DNA of 64,000 nucleotides from JAAUTY01 sp964397305. Its GTDB lineage: Bacteria; Cyanobacteriota; Cyanobacteriia; Cyanobacteriales; Spirulinaceae. A model generated the notes under the pieces. The model saw only the letters and a program-made list of their open reading frames with translations, made no database searches and was not told the origin of the DNA. The translations under genes and the position numbers were made by a program. The stretch lies in the NCBI GenBank assembly GCA_964397305.1, contig CAYNIP010000002.1:1-64000 (forward strand), in the 5' to 3' direction. How positions within the stretch are numbered: the stretch's first letter is position 1; each line of letters opens with the position of its first letter. This document shows, piece after piece, positions 7,757 through 15,973 of this stretch.

Positions 7757-9271
7757 TTAAACAGAGTGACTCGTGCTTGCCGCTTCCAGCTTCATCAGGA
7801 TCTTGGGCTTCAGCTTCTCAAATTCTTGGCGCAGCAGCCTTTTGCTGAGGGTGGCTTGGCTGGAGCCGCGAATCCCCTGGCTCGTATTAGACCACTCTAC
7901 TAACATCCGGCATTGGGTGGGGTCAATCGTGGCGTTCATCACGTGCTGGCACTTTTGCTCATCGTTCTCTAGGGCAAAGAAGAGCATCCGGTAATTGCCA
8001 GATTTACCCAGGAGGCGAGCGGTGCGCTGACCTACGGGAGTTTTGAGATCCAGATAGCAGGGGAGCCAGCGGGGGCCGCGATCGCGATTGTAGAGGACCG
8101 TAATCCACAACACCATCGGGTGAGGGGCGGTGAGGAAGAGAAATTGGTTGTAGCGAGTGCTGTAGCGGCGGTTAACGATGTCTTCCTGCTCCAGCATCGT
8201 CCAGAGGGTGGCAAAGACCCCTTGGGGAGTGCGAAGTAAGCGGTGAAAGACGATCGGCTGGCGGGGCTTACCCTCTGGCCAAGTCATCTTGAGGCAGATC
8301 GCCTCGAGGGATGAGCGCTCTTCTCGAGCATCCGCCGGGGTGATCGCTCCATCTCCAGAGCGCCGCTGGCTGCCGCCGTACTGGCTGTAGCGGCTGTAGC
8401 GCTTTTCGAGGGGCTCAATCGCCTTGAGAATTTCCCCGACATTCTGAGGGCGCTGATTGGGATCTTTTTCCAAACAGCGGGAGATCAGGCGGTCAATTTC
8501 CCGAGGAATATTCAGCTCCGGCTTCAGGGGCAGGGGCTTGTACTCGTGATGGGCCTTATACCAACTGCCGAAAGAATTGTTCTCCGGTAGGAGGGGCATC
8601 TCCCGGGTCAACATCTCGTACATCATCACCCCCAAGCTATAGATGTCCGAGCGGTTATCTAACTCTTTGCCCTCCATTTGTTCCGGAGAGCAGTAGGCGA
8701 GAGTTCCCATAAACGAATGGGTTTGCTCGCGATTGGCTTCGATCAGCTTGGCAATGCCAAAGTCGAGAATTTTGACCAATTCGCCCAGGGTGGAATCCTG
8801 AACCAGGAGGATATTGCTGGGCTTGATGTCGCGGTGGATGATTTGGCTCGGCTCTTGCTTGAAAATAATGCCCTTGTGGGCGCACTCGAGGCCGATGCAG
8901 ATTTGGCGAACCACACTGAGGAACCGTTCGATGGAAAGCGCTTCCGTTTTGATCGCGTCGCTGAGGTTATCGCCCTCGAGAAACTCCATCACATAGTAGG
9001 GAATGTCGTGCTCATCCACGCCATAGTCCTTGACGCGCACGATGTGGATGGTTTTTTCGGCTAACAGGGCGCAGATCGTCGCCTCGCGCTCAAAGCGATC
9101 GCGCATCCGCTGGTTCAGCAGCGTCTGGGCCAGGAACTTTACCGCCACAGTCACGCCGCCCAAGAGCGTATCCTCGGCACGATACACTTGCCCCATCGCC
9201 CCCTTGCCAGCAAGCTCGACAAGGCGATACCGATTGGCGAGTAAACGCCCGCTATTCGGGTCTGTAGCCAT
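7757..9271 (-). CDS. Serine/threonine protein kinase (Hanks type)
   Basis: This is a 504-residue cytosolic kinase. The N-terminal catalytic domain (about 14-295) shows the glycine loop AGKGAMGQVY, the ATP lysine (VAVKFL, K45), HRDIKPSN (146-153), DFG (170-172) and the PE motif CSPEQMEG. Residues after about 300 form a second region without an obvious transmembrane segment. It contains ICLKMTWPEGKPRQ and a C-terminal basic helix, and it resembles C-terminal regions of other cyanobacterial kinases; its function is unknown. I chose the ATG at 9271, which has a GGAG site about 9 bases upstream. The frame extends to a TTG at 9370 with no kinase homology. The substrate is unknown. Confidence 0.9.
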   Translation of the reverse strand: MATDPNSGRLLANRYRLVELAGKGAMGQVYRAEDTLLGGVTVAVKFLAQTLLNQRMRDRFEREATICALLAEKTIHIVRVKDYGVDEHDIPYYVMEFLEGDNLSDAIKTEALSIERFLSVVRQICIGLECAHKGIIFKQEPSQIIHRDIKPSNILLVQDSTLGELVKILDFGIAKLIEANREQTHSFMGTLAYCSPEQMEGKELDNRSDIYSLGVMMYEMLTREMPLLPENNSFGSWYKAHHEYKPLPLKPELNIPREIDRLISRCLEKDPNQRPQNVGEILKAIEPLEKRYSRYSQYGGSQRRSGDGAITPADAREERSSLEAICLKMTWPEGKPRQPIVFHRLLRTPQGVFATLWTMLEQEDIVNRRYSTRYNQFLFLTAPHPMVLWITVLYNRDRGPRWLPCYLDLKTPVGQRTARLLGKSGNYRMLFFALENDEQKCQHVMNATIDPTQCRMLVEWSNTSQGIRGSSQATLSKRLLRQEFEKLKPKILMKLEAASTSHSV

Positions 9272-9419
9272 ACCTGAGGCTCCACTTGAGTCAGGAGCGG
9301 TTCGGGCGGCGCAAGCAGCCACTGACCGTAGCTCGGAATCCGAGCTAAGCAGTAGCGCGGGCAACGCCAACGCCTCCTCACTTCTGGTTATACTCTACAA
9401 TGCCAGCAACTGACGGCGG

Positions 9420-9872
9420 CTAAGTCTGGCGGTGTAAGACAGCCTCCATCATGCTCACCAGCGCATAGCCAGCCAGAATCCCGCTCGCTAGGTGGTAAGT
9501 ATTATCATCAATGCGGTAGATCGTTTCAAAGCCGCTGCGCCGCTGGCGGTCATCCTCACCACCGAGGACAAGGTAGCGTTGCACAATCGACTCTGGAGCG
9601 ACCCAGCCCTCCCCTTCGACTCGACCCAGCAGGCTTTGCTGGAGCACAAAGGTGTATTGGCGCTCCCCCGCATCTAGACGCCCCCGATACTGGAAAGCAA
9701 TTTCCTGGCGTTCCGTGTCCGGAAAGCTGAGCTTCGTTACCCACGTGAACCAGTTCTCCTGACTCCACGCTACCAAGGTTTTCCCTTTGACCGCAATCGG
9801 TAGGCCGTCGCGCTCCAGCCAATTTCCCTGGAGTATCCAACGTCCTTCCTGCATCAAAAACGTGTGAGCCAC
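9420..9872 (-). CDS. Conserved hypothetical protein (about 150 aa)
   Basis: I do not recognise this 150-residue protein with confidence. It is soluble, with many beta-strand-like stretches (GRWILQGNWLERDGLPIAV, EIAFQYRGRLDAGERQYTF, SIVQRYLVLGG). The pattern suggests a small beta-barrel of the lipocalin-like kind seen in cyanobacterial proteins of unknown function, but that is inference. It ends in a predicted helix (ASGILAGYALVSMMEAVL). The start is a GTG at 9872, with an ATG at 9854 as an alternative. It lies 33 bp after anmK on the same strand and probably shares its transcript. Confidence 0.7.
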   Translation of the reverse strand: MAHTFLMQEGRWILQGNWLERDGLPIAVKGKTLVAWSQENWFTWVTKLSFPDTERQEIAFQYRGRLDAGERQYTFVLQQSLLGRVEGEGWVAPESIVQRYLVLGGEDDRQRRSGFETIYRIDDNTYHLASGILAGYALVSMMEAVLHRQT

Positions 9873-9905
9873 GATACTTTCAGTTCCTAGCCACTCCTTC
9901 CTGTC

Positions 9906-11120
9906 TCAGTATACTCTGCCGTCTCTCGGGGCCGTGAGCGGGAGGGGGGGGATCTCGCGAGAGACGGGGTGGCGGGGTGGCTGCCACTCTCCGAGGGGAA
10001 CCGCTTGGCAGGCCCCCGTGACGGCCGGGAGGTTGCCCGGAACCGGGGTGGCGGCCGCCCGCCAGTAGGCGAGCACCGCGAAGGCGATCGCCTCCTTAAA
10101 AGCTGCATCGACTCCGGCCTCATCGGTGGTCATGACCGTCGCCGGAGCTAAGTGGGCTTGCAGGCGAGCGCGCAGGTAGTGATTGCGGCTGCCCCCGCCA
10201 CAGAGCAGCACCTCGGCCGGAAGCTGGGGCAGGAAGGTGCGGTAGTTTAGAGCCACCGTCGCCGCCGTGAACTCGGTCAACGTCGCCAGCCAGTCAGCCG
10301 GACGAAGCTGGTAGGGCTGAGCCATCTGCCAGCAGTGGTTCAGGTAGTCTGGCCCAAAGAGTTCGCGCCCAGTGGACTTCGGCGGGGGGTAGTGGAAAAA
10401 CGGGTGTTGGAGCCACTGGTCGATCAGGGGCTGACAGGGCTGACCCTGGGCGGCCCAAGCACCCCCAGCATCGTAGGCTTGGCGGCCGTCCGTGAGCTGT
10501 TGGACGGCTAGATCGAGGAGGACATTGCCTGGCCCCGTGTCCCAACCGCGCACCCCAGCCAGCCAGTGGGACTGTTGCCGCCCTGGCAGGTAGGTCACGT
10601 TGCCAATGCCGCCGAGGTTCTGGACGGCGCGATCGCGATCGGGGGCGGCGAGCAGGGCCGCATCCACACGCGGCACGAGGGGCGCACCGTGGCCGCCAGC
10701 GGCCATGTCCGCTACCCGGAAGTTGCTGACCGTGGGGAGGCCGGTCAAGTTGGCGATCCGGTCGCCCCGGCCCAGTTGCCAGGTGTAACCTGTCGGATGC
10801 TCCGGGGTGGGGGGTTGGTGGAAAATGGTTTGGCCGTGAGAGCCGATGAGGGTGGCCGCGGGTTGGTTCTGTTGAAGGGCGCAAGCGGCCTGGGCAAACT
10901 CGGTGGCGATCGCCTCGTCAAGCTGAGCGATCGCGGCGGCCGACCGGGGTTCTCCGTGGCAGAGGGCGAGGATTTGGGCCTGGGTGACCGGGGTGTAGGG
11001 GTAGGTGGCGGCGGCCAGGAGCCGCACGTCGAGATCAAGATCCTGACCGGTAATTTCAACCAAGGCTGCGTCGATGCCGTCTACCGATGTGCCGCTGATC
11101 AGACCCAGGGCGATCACCAT
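9906..11120 (-). CDS. anmK: Anhydro-N-acetylmuramic acid kinase
   Basis: AnmK phosphorylates 1,6-anhydro-MurNAc to MurNAc-6-phosphate during peptidoglycan recycling. The protein (404 residues) shows the N-terminal GLISGTSVDGIDAALVE phosphate loop, IGSHGQTIFH, GRGDRIANLTGLPTVSNFR, QNLGGIGNVTYLPG and the C-terminal LLCGGGSRNHYL. The ATG at 11120 gives a standard N-terminus; an ATG at 11186 would add 22 unconserved residues. It is divergent from the DUF2325 gene across 150 bp, which contains two copies of TTTATCATAG at 11167-11176 and 11179-11188. Confidence 0.95.
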   Translation of the reverse strand: MVIALGLISGTSVDGIDAALVEITGQDLDLDVRLLAAATYPYTPVTQAQILALCHGEPRSAAAIAQLDEAIATEFAQAACALQQNQPAATLIGSHGQTIFHQPPTPEHPTGYTWQLGRGDRIANLTGLPTVSNFRVADMAAGGHGAPLVPRVDAALLAAPDRDRAVQNLGGIGNVTYLPGRQQSHWLAGVRGWDTGPGNVLLDLAVQQLTDGRQAYDAGGAWAAQGQPCQPLIDQWLQHPFFHYPPPKSTGRELFGPDYLNHCWQMAQPYQLRPADWLATLTEFTAATVALNYRTFLPQLPAEVLLCGGGSRNHYLRARLQAHLAPATVMTTDEAGVDAAFKEAIAFAVLAYWRAAATPVPGNLPAVTGACQAVPLGEWQPPRHPVSREIPPLPLTAPRDGRVY

Positions 11121-11270
11121 GGCCGGAGCCTCCGCAACAAACCAACGAGATCCGTCAAGTCCAGATTTATCATAGGGATTTATCATAGAGCAAAGTCCCC
11201 ACCTTGCGGTCTCCGCCGGGATCACAAAATCACCCCTAGGAGTTGATGTCCTTGATGAACCCGATTTTTT

Positions 11271-12302
11271 ATGGACACCTTAGAGATTGATAATATGCGA
11301 GATTCTGTCGAAAATTTGTTATCACGCGCGCGCTTGGAGCTGGAGGAAAAGCGCTTAGAGCGCCAGCGGGAAGTGCAAATTGCTGAGAAACAGAAGGAAA
11401 TTGAAGCACAGCTCAAGCCACTTTTAGAAGAAGTTGCCGCGATGTTGCGCCAATTTGATAGTGAGGGGATCACCGAGAGCGCAACTCGCCAGCAATTGCA
11501 GACCAAAGCGGACGAGCTACAACAGCAGTTGGAGAACTCTTATTTCGCCGCTGCTCAAGCTGTGGATAGTCAATTGATCCTCTATGAAGAGAGATTGCTC
11601 AACGACCAACTCAATGAACAACTGGTTGCTTGGCGCCAGGAATTGAAAGTAGATTTACTGGAAACGATTGCCGAGCAACAAGACTTTTTTGGCGCGACGG
11701 ACGTAGCGGTTGCAATTCGCGATTATGTCACCGATTTGAAGGCGATCAACGCCTTAGAAGAGGTGGTCGAAGCCTTGATTGATCGCATCAACTCCCTGAG
11801 CGATCGCGGGCCCGTCGCCCGCCTTCAGTACAGCCATGAACAGACCCTCAACTTTATCTACGATAAGGCTCTGGAAAATCGCGCCCGGGCTTCCCGGCCC
11901 ACAGAGGTCAGAGCGCGATCGCGCCATCGGAGTACCGAAAAACGGCCCAATCCTTACGACAGTCTGGCGGGTAAAGTGGTGATTTTTGGGGGTCATGATC
12001 GCTTAAAAACCTCCGTACAAAATCGCCTCCGCTGTTCCGAGGTGGAGTTATCTTGGTGTACCGCCCAAGACGGCTTGCAAATCGCGCAACAACTTGAAGA
12101 GCGGGTTCGCAGCGCCGATCTCATCCTGATTGTCACGGGCTACGCTAGCCATCCCCTCACGGAAAAGGCAGAAACTCTGACTCAGAAAGCGGGCAAAACG
12201 CCCCAGATGATCAACACGACCGGGATGACCCGGATTCTCGAAGCGATTGAATATGGTCTCAAGGTGCAGACCCTAGTGGGGAAGCTCTCGGACCAAGCCT
12301 AG
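11271..12302 (+). CDS. Coiled-coil protein with C-terminal DUF2325 domain
   Basis: This is a 343-residue protein. Residues 8-110 are strongly charged and helical (ARLELEEKRLERQREVQIAE), typical of a coiled coil. A linker of about 195-230 is basic (RARSRHRSTEKRPNP). The C-terminus (about 232-335) has the Rossmann-like DUF2325 fold, with KVVIFGGHDRLKTSVQNRL and ADLILIVTGYASH. The role is unknown; the coiled coil suggests oligomerisation. I used the ATG at 11271; an ATG at 11295 is possible. It is followed by a family B element at 12315. Confidence 0.8.
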   Translation: MDTLEIDNMRDSVENLLSRARLELEEKRLERQREVQIAEKQKEIEAQLKPLLEEVAAMLRQFDSEGITESATRQQLQTKADELQQQLENSYFAAAQAVDSQLILYEERLLNDQLNEQLVAWRQELKVDLLETIAEQQDFFGATDVAVAIRDYVTDLKAINALEEVVEALIDRINSLSDRGPVARLQYSHEQTLNFIYDKALENRARASRPTEVRARSRHRSTEKRPNPYDSLAGKVVIFGGHDRLKTSVQNRLRCSEVELSWCTAQDGLQIAQQLEERVRSADLILIVTGYASHPLTEKAETLTQKAGKTPQMINTTGMTRILEAIEYGLKVQTLVGKLSDQA

Positions 12303-12314
12303 GCTCCTAGGGCC

Positions 12315-12431
12315 GGGTGCATCTCATGTTAGGCAAGCTTGCCCCCTCTGCGAGAAGCCGCTGCGCGTCTACATCCCCCGCCCCCTTCTCCCCAGTCGGG
12401 CGAAGGGGAGTCTCTTAAGGGAGATGCACCC
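12315..12431 (+). mobile_element. Family B miniature element (copy B1)
   Basis: This 117-bp element has inverted ends GGGTGCATCTCA and GAGATGCACCC. The interior holds AGGCAAGCTTGCC, an inverted copy of the nested CTCGCAGAGGG/TAGACGCGCAGCG module, and the GC-rich core CCCCTTCTCC. A target duplication is not clear here (CTAGGGCC against CCTAGCAG). It lies 12 bp after the DUF2325 stop codon and could supply a 3' hairpin. Confidence 0.75.
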
Positions 12432-12618
12432 CCTAGCAGACAGCGGCGTAAAGGACGACAGGATGCTAGCAGCGGGTCAGTGGGGCTGAGGCCCGTGAAT
12501 CAATCCTGCCGGTATGCTGCACGAACACGCAGCGTCTCCGCAGGAGATAACCCAACTCAACCGGGAGCTTGACTGGAATCGTAGCCTTTTTTTCGCGACC
12601 GAGCACTAGAGCCGCCTT
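12432..12618. other. Intergenic region with a possible TnpB 3'-end remnant
   Basis: No gene is present. On the plus strand, about 12478-12515 reads as GLRPVNQSC, around GAGGCCCGTGAATCAATCC. This resembles the conserved 3' end of TnpB genes of IS200/IS605-type elements, but no transposase body is present. At 12525-12552 a short palindromic micro-repeat (CGCAGCGTCTCCGCAGGAGA) resembles one at 29054. The T-run at 12584-12590 has no clear stem. Confidence 0.35.
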
Positions 12619-12924
12619 CTAACCAGCCCCCGGAGACTCCCAACGGGGCTGGTAGTGGGGACAGCCCTGGCAAGGGCCGCTGGGATTGACAGCACAACGT
12701 AGGTAGGGGGAGCGCGCATTGTAGCGACAGCGGCGATCACCCAGGGCGTTCCAATCCAACTCGGGAACCGGAGTTGTAGCGGCCGCTGCCCTCCTGGTCA
12801 GGGAGGTCTGCGCTTGAATCTGTTGAAGCTGAGTCTGCCAGCGCTGTTGAGCCCGCCGCAGCCCGAGGGCCGATAACAGCAGGGGGATCAAGCCCAGGGC
12901 GGCAATAACGAGCAGTTCCAACAC
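12619..12924 (-). CDS. Small membrane-anchored Cys4 protein (DUF6464-like)
   Basis: This is a 101-residue protein. It has an N-terminal membrane segment (about 2-22, LELLVIAALGLIPLLLSALG), a basic helical linker, and a C-terminal motif CRYNARSPYLRCAVNPSGPC plus QGCPHYQP. The four cysteines could bind a metal. A second gene at 38471 has the same layout and motif. I believe this corresponds to a cyanobacterial family of unknown function (DUF6464), but I cannot check it. The start is GTG at 12924. It lies 11 bp after speD on the same strand and is probably co-transcribed with it. Confidence 0.75.
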   Translation of the reverse strand: MLELLVIAALGLIPLLLSALGLRRAQQRWQTQLQQIQAQTSLTRRAAAATTPVPELDWNALGDRRCRYNARSPYLRCAVNPSGPCQGCPHYQPRWESPGAG

Positions 12925-12935
12925 CGACTGTCGGG

Positions 12936-13343
12936 CTAGTGATGCAGGGGAACGGGCGATCGCCAGGCTGTTGGACGTTCCTCAGGCCGGGGAGCCGGAC
13001 CGGGAAAACCGCGTTCGATGGTACGCATCTCCAAACACTGGGCCTGCAAGGCCGTTTTCAGCAGAGCCATAGCCGCTTCTGGGTTGCCGCGGCCGCAGAA
13101 AAAGAGATCGGCGGCAAAGTAACCATGCTCCGGCCAGGTATGAATCGCAATATGGGACTCTGCCAAGGTCGCCGTCGCGGTGACACCATGAGGGCTGAAC
13201 TGATGCACGCAGAGATCGATCAGTGTCGCCTCGCCTCGCTCAACCGCCTCAACCAAGGCAGTGCGAATACGGTCAGGGTCATTCAGCAGTGCTGCTGGGG
13301 CCTGCCACGCATCCACCACCAGATGGGTTCCCATTTTCTTCAT
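12936..13343 (-). CDS. speD: S-adenosylmethionine decarboxylase proenzyme
   Basis: SpeD makes decarboxylated AdoMet, the aminopropyl donor for spermidine. The 135-residue proenzyme is the small prokaryotic type. It contains the self-cleavage site AES in LAESHIAIHTWPEHGY, with the pyruvoyl-forming serine at 63, His68 and Cys83 (DLFFCGRG), the positions known for this class. The ATG at 13343 gives the common start MKKMGTHLVVDAW. It is followed by a small Cys4 protein gene. In the same window speB makes putrescine and mtnP removes methylthioadenosine. Confidence 0.95.
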   Translation of the reverse strand: MKKMGTHLVVDAWQAPAALLNDPDRIRTALVEAVERGEATLIDLCVHQFSPHGVTATATLAESHIAIHTWPEHGYFAADLFFCGRGNPEAAMALLKTALQAQCLEMRTIERGFPGPAPRPEERPTAWRSPVPLHH

Positions 13344-13472
13344 TCTTATCCACGCACTCCAATGCTAGAGAAATTTTCACCTCTCTATCTATAGCACAGG
13401 CCTAGCCGCTCCCGCGCCCGGAGGCCGGGGGCCGAACTTGCTAGGATCACGAAGCGCTCCCGCTACCAGGCT

Positions 13473-13756
13473 CCGACTGGAGGGTGAACGAAATTTTACG
13501 CGGGATGTTGGTACTCCTTAGCTGAGCCCTCACCCCAACCCCTCTCCCAACTTGGGAGAGGAGCTTCTAACTCCCCTTCTTCTAGCTTTGGGAGCAGGGG
13601 CCGGGGGATGTAGACGCGCAGCGGCTTCTCGCAGAGGGGGCCCCGTAACGCTGTTCGCGCTAGCGTCGCGTAGCGATAGAGGGCTACACTCTGAGCCTTG
13701 AACCATCGCTCAAAATTCAGAGGAGCCGCGCTTTTTTTCGTCCACCCCCGACTGGA
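13473..13756 (+). mobile_element. Complete family A element with 9-bp target duplication (A5)
   Basis: The element (13482-13747, 266 bp) begins GGGTGAACGAAATTTTACGC and ends TTTTTTTCGTCCACCC. It is flanked by perfect 9-bp repeats CCGACTGGA at 13473-13481 and 13748-13756. It carries both nested modules: TAGACGCGCAGCG...CTCGCAGAGGG at 13611-13638 and TTCGCGCTAGCGTCGCG...GATAGA at about 13654-13682. The right-hand target repeat ends on the A of an ATG of the folK frame. Confidence 0.88.
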
Positions 13757-13791
13757 TGCCATGCCCGTCCCTACCCTTTCCCTGCGCCTCA

Positions 13792-14310
13792 ATGCTTGAC
13801 CTGAACGCCGGTCCGCCGATCCTTTGTGCGATCGCCCTCGGCAGTAACCTCGGCGACTCCCGCACCATCCTCCACCAAGCTCTGCGTTGCCTGGAGATGA
13901 CGCCGGGCCTAGCCCTGCAAGCCTGCTCCCCCTGGTATCGCACGGTGGCCCTCGGGCCCCCTCAACCGGACTATCTCAACGGCTGTGCCCTCGTACAAAG
14001 CCAGTTAGCCCCCTTGGCTCTCCTAGAGGAACTCCTCGCGATTGAACAACAGTTTGGCCGCGTCCGCCGCCAGCGCTGGGGGCCCCGCACCCTCGATCTC
14101 GACCTGCTCCTCGTGGGGGACCAAATCCTCAACCTGCCCCGGCTACAAGTGCCCCATCCCCGCATGAGCAATCGCCCCTTTGTCCTGGTTCCCCTAGCCG
14201 ACATCGCCCCGGACTGGCGCGATCCCCACACTGGCTGCACCATTCGCCAGCTCCTGCATGGGTTAGACTGTTCGGGGGTTTATCTCCTGGCTAGCGAAGT
14301 GTGTTCCTGA
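13792..14310 (+). CDS. folK: 2-amino-4-hydroxy-6-hydroxymethyldihydropteridine pyrophosphokinase
   Basis: FolK (HPPK) transfers pyrophosphate to hydroxymethyl-dihydropterin in folate synthesis. The protein has CAIALGSNLGDS at the N-terminus, the substrate region PDYLNGCALV, the conserved RRQRWGPRTLDLDLLLVGD and PHPRMSNRPFVLVPLADI. I chose the ATG at 13792 (172 residues) because it places the GSNLGD motif at the normal distance. An ATG at 13756 adds 12 proline/cysteine-rich residues and overlaps the target repeat of element A5. Neither start has a good ribosome site. The inserted element has probably replaced the native upstream region. Confidence 0.92.
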   Translation: MLDLNAGPPILCAIALGSNLGDSRTILHQALRCLEMTPGLALQACSPWYRTVALGPPQPDYLNGCALVQSQLAPLALLEELLAIEQQFGRVRRQRWGPRTLDLDLLLVGDQILNLPRLQVPHPRMSNRPFVLVPLADIAPDWRDPHTGCTIRQLLHGLDCSGVYLLASEVCS

Positions 14311-14356
14311 CCTGGCCGGCGGGCGATCGCCCTGAATCCCGATTGAGCCGAATTCC

Positions 14357-14908
14357 ATGCCCGAAACCGCCGAACTCCTGCAAAATCGTCTTGCCTACCG
14401 GGGTCGCAAGTTTGATTTCACAGTCGATCGCCTGCGCCTACCCAACGGTGTCGAGGGCGACTGGGAATGTATCCGCCACCCCGGCGGTGCGTTGGTCGTT
14501 CCCGTCACCCCGGACGGCAAGCTAGTGCTCGTGCGCCAGTATCGCTTTGCGGTCGCGGACCGCCTGCTGGAGTTCCCGGCCGGAACCATTGAACCCGGTG
14601 AAGACCCCCAAAGCACCATCCAGCGGGAGATTGAGGAAGAAACCGGCTACCGAGCCCACCACTGGCAAGCCCTCGGCAAATTTCCCCTGGCCCCCGGCTA
14701 CTCGGATGAGTACATCTACGCCTTCTTGGCTCGCGGCCTGGAGAAGCTGCTCGAGCCTCCGCCCCAAGATGCGGATGAAGATATGACAGTGGTGCTGATG
14801 ACCCCCGCCGACCTTGAGGACCAGATCCAGCAACAACCCCACAGCCTGGATGCCAAATCGATTGCCAGCTACTACCTCAGCAAGCCCTTTTTGACCGCCG
14901 GGGCCTAG
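14357..14908 (+). CDS. Nudix hydrolase (ADP-ribose pyrophosphatase type)
   Basis: This is a 183-residue Nudix enzyme. The Nudix box is complete (GTIEPGEDPQSTIQREIEEE followed by TGY), and the preceding RQYRFAVADRLLEFPAG matches ADP-ribose pyrophosphatases. It likely splits ADP-ribose or a similar nucleoside diphosphate derivative. The ATG at 14357 has no strong ribosome site. It follows folK by 46 bp on the same strand, so co-transcription is possible. The exact substrate is not certain from sequence. Confidence 0.9.
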   Translation: MPETAELLQNRLAYRGRKFDFTVDRLRLPNGVEGDWECIRHPGGALVVPVTPDGKLVLVRQYRFAVADRLLEFPAGTIEPGEDPQSTIQREIEEETGYRAHHWQALGKFPLAPGYSDEYIYAFLARGLEKLLEPPPQDADEDMTVVLMTPADLEDQIQQQPHSLDAKSIASYYLSKPFLTAGA

Positions 14909-15167
14909 GGGGCTCAACCGCTGGCGGCGGACAGTCAGCCCCCGACCTTCCGAGGGCTACCATTGCTGCCGCAGACCCGCCAGCTATGTTACAGTTTCTA
15001 ACGGGTACACTCACTGAGTTAACCTGCTGTCAAGTCCAGCCGCGCTCGCGCTCTGCGCTTGAATCAGCAGGGGTCTGGCTACCTGTCAGCAATTCGCCGC
15101 TGGCTCAGCCGGATTCTGGTAGAGCCCTGATTCATAAATCCTTCTCATTTTTACGCAATCTGGCTTC

Positions 15168-15836
15168 ATGTTTTCTAAGCAAGTCACCGATTCTAAAGCG
15201 TTCCAGTGGTTTGATGAGCGTCTGGAGATCCAGGCGCTGGCGGATGACGTTACCAGTAAGTATGTGCCCCCCCACGTCAATATCTTCTATTGCCTGGGCG
15301 GCATTACCCTAGTCTGCTTCCTCATCCAGTTCGCCACTGGGTTTGCGATGACCTTCTACTACAAGCCGACGGTCACTGAAGCCTTTGCCTCCGTGCAGTA
15401 CATCATGACGGATGTGAACTTTGGCTGGCTGATCCGCTCTATCCACCGCTGGTCGGCCAGCATGATGGTGCTGATGATGATCCTGCACGTCTTCCGGGTC
15501 TACCTGACCGGTGGCTTCAAGAAGCCCCGGGAATTGACCTGGGTGACGGGGGTGGTCTTGGCGGTGATCACTGTCACCTTCGGGGTCACGGGTTACTCCT
15601 TGCCTTGGGATCAGGTCGGCTACTGGGCCGTGAATATCGTCTCCGGTGTGCCCGCCGCGATCCCCGTGGTGGGGGATCAACTCGTGGAACTGATGCGGGG
15701 CGGTGCAGCCGTGGGCCAAGCGACGTTGACGCGCTTCTACACCCTGCACACGTTTGTGCTGCCTTGGGCGATCGCCGCCTTCATGCTGGCTCACTTCCTA
15801 ATGATTCGTAAGCAGGGTATTTCTGGCCCCCTCTAA
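15168..15836 (+). CDS. petB: Cytochrome b6
   Basis: PetB is the core heme subunit of the thylakoid cytochrome b6f complex. The 222-residue protein has four transmembrane helices and the heme b histidine pairs in SIHRWSASMMVLMMILHVFR and FYTLHTFVLPWAIAAFMLAH. It also has Cys42 in NIFYCLGG, the residue that attaches heme c(n). The N-terminal extension MFSKQVTDSKAFQWF is the usual cyanobacterial form. The leader from 14909 to 15167 must hold the promoter. petD follows after 137 bp. A protein related to the heme c(n) assembly factors lies at 21175. Confidence 0.98.
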   Translation: MFSKQVTDSKAFQWFDERLEIQALADDVTSKYVPPHVNIFYCLGGITLVCFLIQFATGFAMTFYYKPTVTEAFASVQYIMTDVNFGWLIRSIHRWSASMMVLMMILHVFRVYLTGGFKKPRELTWVTGVVLAVITVTFGVTGYSLPWDQVGYWAVNIVSGVPAAIPVVGDQLVELMRGGAAVGQATLTRFYTLHTFVLPWAIAAFMLAHFLMIRKQGISGPL

Positions 15837-15973
15837 GGCCGGCTATTCCGGATTGTTAAGAGAAGGTTGGGAACTCTGGACGCTCCGGCTTCTCGTCGCT
15901 ATCCTGAGTCATCACCCCGTTTACAATCGCTTTTTCCCCACGAACACTTGCTCTCAGAAGAGGTTCTGTTCCA

